A DNA stretch of 64,000 nucleotides from Lachnoclostridium sp. An181. GTDB taxonomy: Bacteria; Bacillota; Clostridia; Lachnospirales; Lachnospiraceae. Below are positions 59,415 to 64,000 of the stretch, one piece after another (the first letter of the stretch is position 1; each line of letters starts with the position of its first letter). The stretch is taken from the NCBI RefSeq assembly GCF_002160325.1, contig NZ_NFKJ01000015.1:1-64000 (forward strand). The letters run 5' to 3'. A program made the position numbers and the translations under genes. The notes beneath the pieces were generated by a model. That model searched no databases. It had not been told where the DNA came from and saw only the letters and a list, made by a program, of their open reading frames with translations.

Positions 59415-59484
59415 GTTTGTTGTCATAAAGAAAAGACTAAAGATATATTTAGAAAATCTTAAAAAAGGAAAAAATTAACTCTGA

Positions 59485-59490
59485 TATAAT
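59485..59490 (+). promoter_or_regulatory. Promoter of the dlt-like operon
   Basis: TG-extended -10 TGATATAAT (TATAAT at 59485-59490) without a clear -35, 33 nt before the start of the adenylation gene. Confidence 0.45.
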
Positions 59491-59523
59491 GGGCACTGTA
59501 ATTTACGGAAAGGAGAAGGCAGC

Positions 59524-61026
59524 ATGAAAAATATTTTGGAACTGTTGGAAAGAGCTGCGCGTGTGGATGAAGGAAAGACTGCCTATGCAGACGAGGAGAA
59601 TGCTCTGACATACGGGGAGCTTATGGACAAGGCAAAGGCGGTGGGGAGTGCCCTGCTTCGGGTTGGAAGAAATAAGCCCATTGCGGTGATGGTCAAACGG
59701 GGAGCAGCGAATCTGAAGGCATTTCTCGGCGTGGTGTACAGCGGAAATTTTTATGTAGTGATAGACGAGCAGATGCCAACAGAGCGTATACATACCATTA
59801 TCGACACATTGGATCCTGCGGCGTTTGTAGTGGATGGAGCTTGTCTTGAAAAAGCGAGGGGTATGGAGATGAATTTAGACATCTTTGTGCTTGAGGAGAT
59901 GGAAGAGGGAGAGGAGAATGAAGAAGGCCTTAAGAAAGTGAGAAGGGAAATGATCGACACGGATCCTCTCTATGCATTGTTTACATCCGGCTCCACCGGC
60001 GTGCCAAAAGGAGCGGTCATATCCCACCGAAACGTGCTTGCCTATTCCGAATGGGTATGCGAGACTTTTGGGATAACAAAGGATACGGTTTTTGGAAACC
60101 AGACCCCATTTTATTTCAGCATGTCTGTTTTGGATGTGTTTGCGACTTTACGTGCAGGTGCTACCCTCCACGTGATTCCAAAATCTTATTTTTCATTCCC
60201 GTTAAGACTTCTTACCTTTTTGAAGGAAAGGGAAGTCAACACCATTTATTGGGTGCCTTCTGCACTTGGGATGGTGGCAAACTGGAAGGCGTTGGATGCA
60301 TTTGATCTGCCGAAATTAAAGAAAGTATTGTTTGCAGGGGAAGTGATGCCGGTAAGGCAGTTAAATTACTGGAGGGAGAAAATCCCCGATGCCATATACG
60401 CAAATCTTTACGGACCTACGGAGGCGACTGATATATGCACGTATTATATTGTGGACAGAGAATTTTCACCGGGAGAATCCCTGCCCATCGGACATGCGTG
60501 CAACAACTGCGCTGTGATGGTGTTGGATGAAGAGGGCAGACCTGCAAAAGAAGGGCAGGAAGGAGAACTTTGCATAAGGGGGTCCTTTCTCGCCATGGGG
60601 TATTACAATAACCCTGACAAGACAAAGGAGGCGTTTGTCCAGAATCCTTTAAACCCTCATTATCCGGAATGGATATACAAAACCGGGGATCTGGTGCGAT
60701 ACAACGAAAGAGGAGAGCTTGTGTTTGTCACAAGAAAAGATTTCCAGATGAAAAAAATGGGGTACCGCATTGAACCGGGAGAAATTGAGGCAGCGGCAGG
60801 TGCGGTTCCGGGGCTTCGAGCCTGTGCATGTATTTATGTGCCAAAGGAAAAGAAAATCTGTCTTTTCTATCAGGGAAAAGAAAAGCCGGAGGAAGTAGGA
60901 GCAATTTTGACCAAAAGACTGCCATCCTATATGATGCCGGATGAGTGCATCAAGATGGACCAGATGCCGCTCAATGCAAATGGAAAAATCGACAGAAAAG
61001 AATTAAAAAGACAAAGAGATTATTAG
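59524..61026 (+). CDS. DltA-like amino acid adenylation enzyme
   Basis: 500 aa, AAAGGAG site before the ATG. ANL-superfamily: P-loop F-T-S-G-S-T-G-V-P-K-G near 154-164, Y-G-P-T-E-A-T near 298, T-G-D-L near 383, hinge/core K-D-F-Q-M-K-K-M-G-Y-R-I-E, and catalytic Lys in N-A-N-G-K-I-D. It activates an amino acid as AMP ester and loads the carrier protein encoded next. By operon it is DltA-like and D-alanine is the default guess, but several segments (for example W-V-P-S-A-L-G-M) differ from the DltA I remember, so another amino acid is possible. First gene of a four-gene operon. Confidence 0.88.
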   Translation: MKNILELLERAARVDEGKTAYADEENALTYGELMDKAKAVGSALLRVGRNKPIAVMVKRGAANLKAFLGVVYSGNFYVVIDEQMPTERIHTIIDTLDPAAFVVDGACLEKARGMEMNLDIFVLEEMEEGEENEEGLKKVRREMIDTDPLYALFTSGSTGVPKGAVISHRNVLAYSEWVCETFGITKDTVFGNQTPFYFSMSVLDVFATLRAGATLHVIPKSYFSFPLRLLTFLKEREVNTIYWVPSALGMVANWKALDAFDLPKLKKVLFAGEVMPVRQLNYWREKIPDAIYANLYGPTEATDICTYYIVDREFSPGESLPIGHACNNCAVMVLDEEGRPAKEGQEGELCIRGSFLAMGYYNNPDKTKEAFVQNPLNPHYPEWIYKTGDLVRYNERGELVFVTRKDFQMKKMGYRIEPGEIEAAAGAVPGLRACACIYVPKEKKICLFYQGKEKPEEVGAILTKRLPSYMMPDECIKMDQMPLNANGKIDRKELKRQRDY

Positions 61027-61039
61027 GAGGAGATACAAC

Positions 61040-61270
61040 ATGGAAACATTGATGGAAATTTTAAAAGAGCTGAAACCGTTTGTGGATTTTGAAAAAGAGG
61101 AGCATTTGATCGATGAGCACATTTTGAATTCTCTGGAGATCATGACACTGGTGTCCAGAATCGATGATGAATTCGATGTTCAGATTCCGCTTGTGGAAGT
61201 CGTGCCGGAAAACTTCCAGTCCGCGAAAGCTATCCACCGCATGATCGTGCGCGTACAGGAAGAGGAATAA
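61040..61270 (+). CDS. DltC-like carrier protein
   Basis: 76 aa, acidic helical carrier. The phosphopantetheine serine is S31 in H-I-L-N-S-L-E-I. The residue before it is Asn, where most carrier proteins have Asp (D-S-L/M). It carries the activated amino acid from the adenylation enzyme to the membrane acyltransferase. It begins 13 nt after the first gene (AGGAGG site) and ends 3 nt before the MBOAT gene. Confidence 0.88.
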   Translation: METLMEILKELKPFVDFEKEEHLIDEHILNSLEIMTLVSRIDDEFDVQIPLVEVVPENFQSAKAIHRMIVRVQEEE

Positions 61271-61273
61271 ACG

Positions 61274-62863
61274 ATGTCTTTTCATTCATGGCTTTATCTG
61301 CCGTGTTTCCTTGGAATGGCAGTGCTATTGTATTATTGTTTTCCCTTAAAGTACCGTTTTTTGCCGCTCCTTCTAAGCAGCATGGCCTTTTATGTTCTTT
61401 GCAGCAGGAAACTGATCGTATTTCTTGCAGTTACTATTGTCAGTGTCTATGCTGCGGCCAGGATATTGGATACGTTCAACGAAGAATTCCGGGAAAAGAA
61501 AAAGGGACTTGCAAAAGAGGAACGGAAACAATTGAAAAAACAGGTGGAACGGAAGAAAAAGGCGGTGTTGTACCTGGCAGTGCTTTTGAATTTCGGAATC
61601 CTGTTTGTCCTAAAATACGGTAATTTTTTAGGGGAAAATATCAATCAAGCCTTAAAGGCCCTGCATGTGGGAGGGAGAATTCCGGTATTTCAGTTTCTTC
61701 TGCCCCTTGGCATTTCTTTTTATACGCTGCAGGCAGCGGGGTATCTTTTGGATGTGTCCAGAGGAAAATACAGGGCAGATAAAAATTTTGCAAGAGTTGC
61801 ACTGTTTTTGTCCTTCTTTCCGCAGATGGTGGAAGGTCCGATTGCAAGATATGATGAAACCGGACATCAGGTCTATGAAGGACATCGGTTTGATTATGAA
61901 ACCTTCACATCCGGATTACAGCTTATTTTGTGGGGACTTGTAAAAAAAGTGGTGCTTGCGGACAGGGCAAATATGTTTGTAAACACGATTTTTAAGCAAT
62001 ATGAGCAATACTCGGGCATCTATATTGTGGCCGCAGCAGTTCTCTACACTTTTCAGATTTATACAGAATTTTCCGGCTGTATGGATATTGTAAGGGGAAG
62101 TGCGCTGCTTTTTGGAATTCAACTTCCGGAAAATTTCAGGCAGCCGTTTGCGGCGAAGACGATCAATGAATTTTGGCAGAGATGGCATATGACACTTGGC
62201 GGATGGCTGAGAGATTATGTGTTTTATGCAGTTTCCTTTTGTGGCTGGTACCAGAAATTTTCCAAGAACTGCAGGGAGAAATGGCCGAAGTTTTTTGGGG
62301 GTTGGATTTCCGCCGTTGGGGCGTTGTTCTTTGTGTGGTTTGGCATGGGGCTTTGGCATGGAGCAAGCTGGAAGTATGTGTTGTATGGAATGTATTATTT
62401 TGCACTTATTTCCATTGGCATGCTGCTCGCCCCGCTGGGAGAAAAAGGGATGCAAAGAGCAGGGATTTCTCCAAAAAGTGCAGGAGTACAGATTGTTGGA
62501 AAAGTCAGGACAACGGCTCTTGTGTGTGTCGGTATGCTGTTTTTTAGGGCAGAGAGTTTTACGGCAGGACTTTCCATGTTAAAATCCGTGTTCCGTGATT
62601 TTTCTCTTCAGCCACTGTTGGAGGGAAAATTGCTTGGATTAGGATGTGACGGATACGATTTTGCAATTCTTGGAATCGGATTTGTTGTAGTTTCCCTTGT
62701 GGGCGCATGGAAAGAGCGGAACATAAATGTGAGGGAGAAAATTTCCGGATTTCCACTACCGTTTAGGTGGGGTGTGTTTTACGCCGGGCTGTTCTGTGTC
62801 ATTTTGTTCGGCGCGTATGGATTCGGATATAATGCGGCAGATTTTATTTATGCACAATTTTAA
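61274..62863 (+). CDS. MBOAT-family O-acyltransferase (AlgI/DltB-like)
   Basis: 529 aa, longer than the usual 390-420 of DltB and near AlgI size. Multi-pass, with a long basic loop (about 73-105) and the MBOAT signatures L-P-L-G-I-S-F-Y-T-L-Q, F-F-P-Q-M-V-E-G-P-I, F-W-Q-R-W-H-M-T-L and catalytic H362 in W-H-G-A-S-W-K. It passes the acyl or aminoacyl group from the carrier through the membrane for transfer to an outside polymer. The A-l-g-I-type length and motifs suggest the acceptor is not necessarily lipoteichoic acid. Confidence 0.9.
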   Translation: MSFHSWLYLPCFLGMAVLLYYCFPLKYRFLPLLLSSMAFYVLCSRKLIVFLAVTIVSVYAAARILDTFNEEFREKKKGLAKEERKQLKKQVERKKKAVLYLAVLLNFGILFVLKYGNFLGENINQALKALHVGGRIPVFQFLLPLGISFYTLQAAGYLLDVSRGKYRADKNFARVALFLSFFPQMVEGPIARYDETGHQVYEGHRFDYETFTSGLQLILWGLVKKVVLADRANMFVNTIFKQYEQYSGIYIVAAAVLYTFQIYTEFSGCMDIVRGSALLFGIQLPENFRQPFAAKTINEFWQRWHMTLGGWLRDYVFYAVSFCGWYQKFSKNCREKWPKFFGGWISAVGALFFVWFGMGLWHGASWKYVLYGMYYFALISIGMLLAPLGEKGMQRAGISPKSAGVQIVGKVRTTALVCVGMLFFRAESFTAGLSMLKSVFRDFSLQPLLEGKLLGLGCDGYDFAILGIGFVVVSLVGAWKERNINVREKISGFPLPFRWGVFYAGLFCVILFGAYGFGYNAADFIYAQF

Positions 62864-62883
62864 CGGGAAAGGAGTACAAAGAT

Positions 62884-63873
62884 TTGGAAAAGAAGAGAAA
62901 AGGGAACCTGGGTATATGCATCCGGGCAGCGGCATTTACGGCAATCTTTGTCATCCTTCTGATCTTGGCAGGCCACTTTGTCATGCCGAAGAATAACCGG
63001 GATTTCGGCGGATATGCCAAAGGCGGATTTTACGGATATCCGGACAATGTCATCGATGTGCTGGCAGTGGGGGACAGCAATGCAGCGGAAGGGATTGCTG
63101 CTCCCATGATGTGGAAAGAGCATGGGTACGCGGCCTACGTCGCAGGAGAACCGTTCCAGACCGTTTCGGGGGTGTATGAGACTGTGCGCGAGATCACAAA
63201 AAAGCAGACCCCGGCCGTGCTGGTGCTGGAGGTGGACAGCATTTTTCAGGCCAGCGGACTCAAAGGAATGGAAGATATGGTGAAAAAGGAGGCGGAATAC
63301 TATTTTCCGGTTTTTGAATATCACAACCGTTTCAAAAAGATGAAATGGAGTGACCTGACAACAAAGAAAACATATGCATGGGCTGCTCCGTATAATGGCT
63401 ACTCCCCGTCCAATACAGTGAAACCGTTTCAAGGCGAAAAGAAAGTGGACGAAAAAACAATCGCCAAACCAATTCCAAAATCTCAGGAGCTGGCGCTGGA
63501 AAGACTGCGGGGACTTTGCAGGGAAAAAGGAATGCAGCTTGTATTTTTAAGCGCCTATTCTCCGAAAAGCTGGTCTTACGACAAGCATAAAGGAATTGCG
63601 GAATATGCACGGAAAAATGAGATTCCGTTTCTGGACTGTAATCTGGAGAGCGAAAAGTATGGGTTTTCTCCGGAAGAAGATGTCCGGGATGGAGGGACGC
63701 ATATGAACACGCGCGGAGCTATAAAAACGGCAAAAGTGCTTGGGGAATTTTTAAAGGAGAACTGTCAGAATGCGCTTGCAGACAAAAGGGAAGAACCCTC
63801 CTATGAAATTTGGCAGAAAAACTATGAAAGATTTAAAAGAGATGTGCTTATTCCGTATAAAATAAAGGAATAA
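62884..63873 (+). CDS. SGNH-type membrane-anchored transfer protein (DltD/AlgJ-like position)
   Basis: 329 aa. Starts with TTG; AAAGGAG lies 9 nt upstream and no other start fits. One N-terminal helix (about 11-30) anchors an outside SGNH-like domain: nucleophile S65 in V-G-D-S-N-A and the T-H pair at 272-273 in G-G-T-H-M-N. It is in the place of DltD and would finish the transfer to the polymer or edit it. The sequence fits AlgJ/AlgX-like SGNH proteins about as well as DltD; I cannot choose between them. Last gene of the operon. Confidence 0.85.
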   Translation: MEKKRKGNLGICIRAAAFTAIFVILLILAGHFVMPKNNRDFGGYAKGGFYGYPDNVIDVLAVGDSNAAEGIAAPMMWKEHGYAAYVAGEPFQTVSGVYETVREITKKQTPAVLVLEVDSIFQASGLKGMEDMVKKEAEYYFPVFEYHNRFKKMKWSDLTTKKTYAWAAPYNGYSPSNTVKPFQGEKKVDEKTIAKPIPKSQELALERLRGLCREKGMQLVFLSAYSPKSWSYDKHKGIAEYARKNEIPFLDCNLESEKYGFSPEEDVRDGGTHMNTRGAIKTAKVLGEFLKENCQNALADKREEPSYEIWQKNYERFKRDVLIPYKIKE

Positions 63874-63902
63874 AAATACAGAGATTTTTCGAGAAAAATT
63901 TC

Positions 63903-63931
63903 TTGCAATCAGGGAAAAATTATATTATGAT
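63903..63931 (+). promoter_or_regulatory. Promoter running off the right edge
   Basis: TTGCAA (63903-63908), 17 nt, TATGAT (63926-63931). Confidence 0.5.
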
Positions 63932-63969
63932 AAAAAAGTATGGAAAACGGATGAGAAACGGAGTTCTCC

Positions 63970-64000
63970 ATGCAAATATTTTTCGCAGCTTTCGCTGCAT
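63970..64000 (+). CDS. Possible start of a gene cut by the window edge
   Basis: An ATG at 63970 behind CGGAG (63959-63963) opens a frame M-Q-I-F-F-A-A-F-A-A that stays open to the edge. It lies 39 nt after a good -10. Too short to identify; the GCAGC/GCTGC repeat at the very end could instead be part of a hairpin. Confidence 0.25.
   Translation, partial: MQIFFAAFAA

Overview
The window looks like a gut Firmicute chromosome, most likely a Lachnospiraceae member of the Mediterraneibacter / [Ruminococcus] torques-gnavus type. The reasons are: very large secreted glycoside hydrolases with FIVAR-type stalks and a K-T-G-D cell-wall tail, strong AGGAGG ribosome sites, TTGACA/TATAAT promoters, a tyrosine T-box, an ATP-type PEP carboxykinase and a PTS/LicT sugar locus. 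The species call is an inference from gene content; I could not run a search.

Layout. 1-13.5 kb: two giant GH2 enzymes on either side of pckA. 13.6-16.2 kb: a metal-type cassette (26-aa membrane peptide, DUF6110-like protein, P1B-like ATPase with an unusual F-S-C motif). 16.3-20.7 kb: flavodoxin, T-box-tyrS-ZIP transporter, flavin reductase, DUF368 (PopT-like) lipid carrier translocase. 20.8-28 kb: a broken dapA, an intracellular GH13 enzyme and a LacZ-type GH2 with a lectin domain inserted after its catalytic core. 28.2-31.5 kb: rplM-rpsI, cysteine desulfidase-like enzyme, HD protein. 31.6-39.1 kb (mostly minus strand): MATE transporter, giant GH20 hexosaminidase with a small upstream partner gene, HAD protein and AraC regulator. 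39.2-43 kb: siderophore ABC importer. 43.1-47 kb: XpaC/TelA pair and PepD. 47.4-51.6 kb: a transglutaminase-like protein that seems to lack its catalytic residues, then licT-EIIA-EIICB under a RAT/terminator switch. 51.7-56.6 kb: CutC, then a translationally coupled pair of MATE exporter and TetM-like GTPase fused to a Rae1/YacP-type nuclease. 56.7-63.9 kb: a 34-aa membrane peptide, a CtpE-like P-type ATPase and a dlt-like operon.

How the parts fit. The four giant hydrolases share one C-terminal stalk of about 200 residues and a (S/A)-K-T-G-D tail, so they are probably displayed on the surface for host or milk glycan breakdown. The GlcNAc/glucose-type PTS and the GH13 enzyme would handle released sugars. 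The flavodoxin and the siderophore operon share the same operator (GTTAG-N6-CTAAC) at the same distance behind the -10, which points to one iron-type repressor; the P-type ATPase cassette has a near match.

The best candidates for something under-described are the ribosome-binding GTPase-nuclease fusion coupled to a MATE exporter, the F-S-C ATPase cassette, the dlt-like operon that uses AlgI/AlgJ-type rather than classic DltB/DltD partners, and the short membrane peptides at 13711 and 56718. No tRNA, rRNA, CRISPR array, insertion sequence or prophage was seen.
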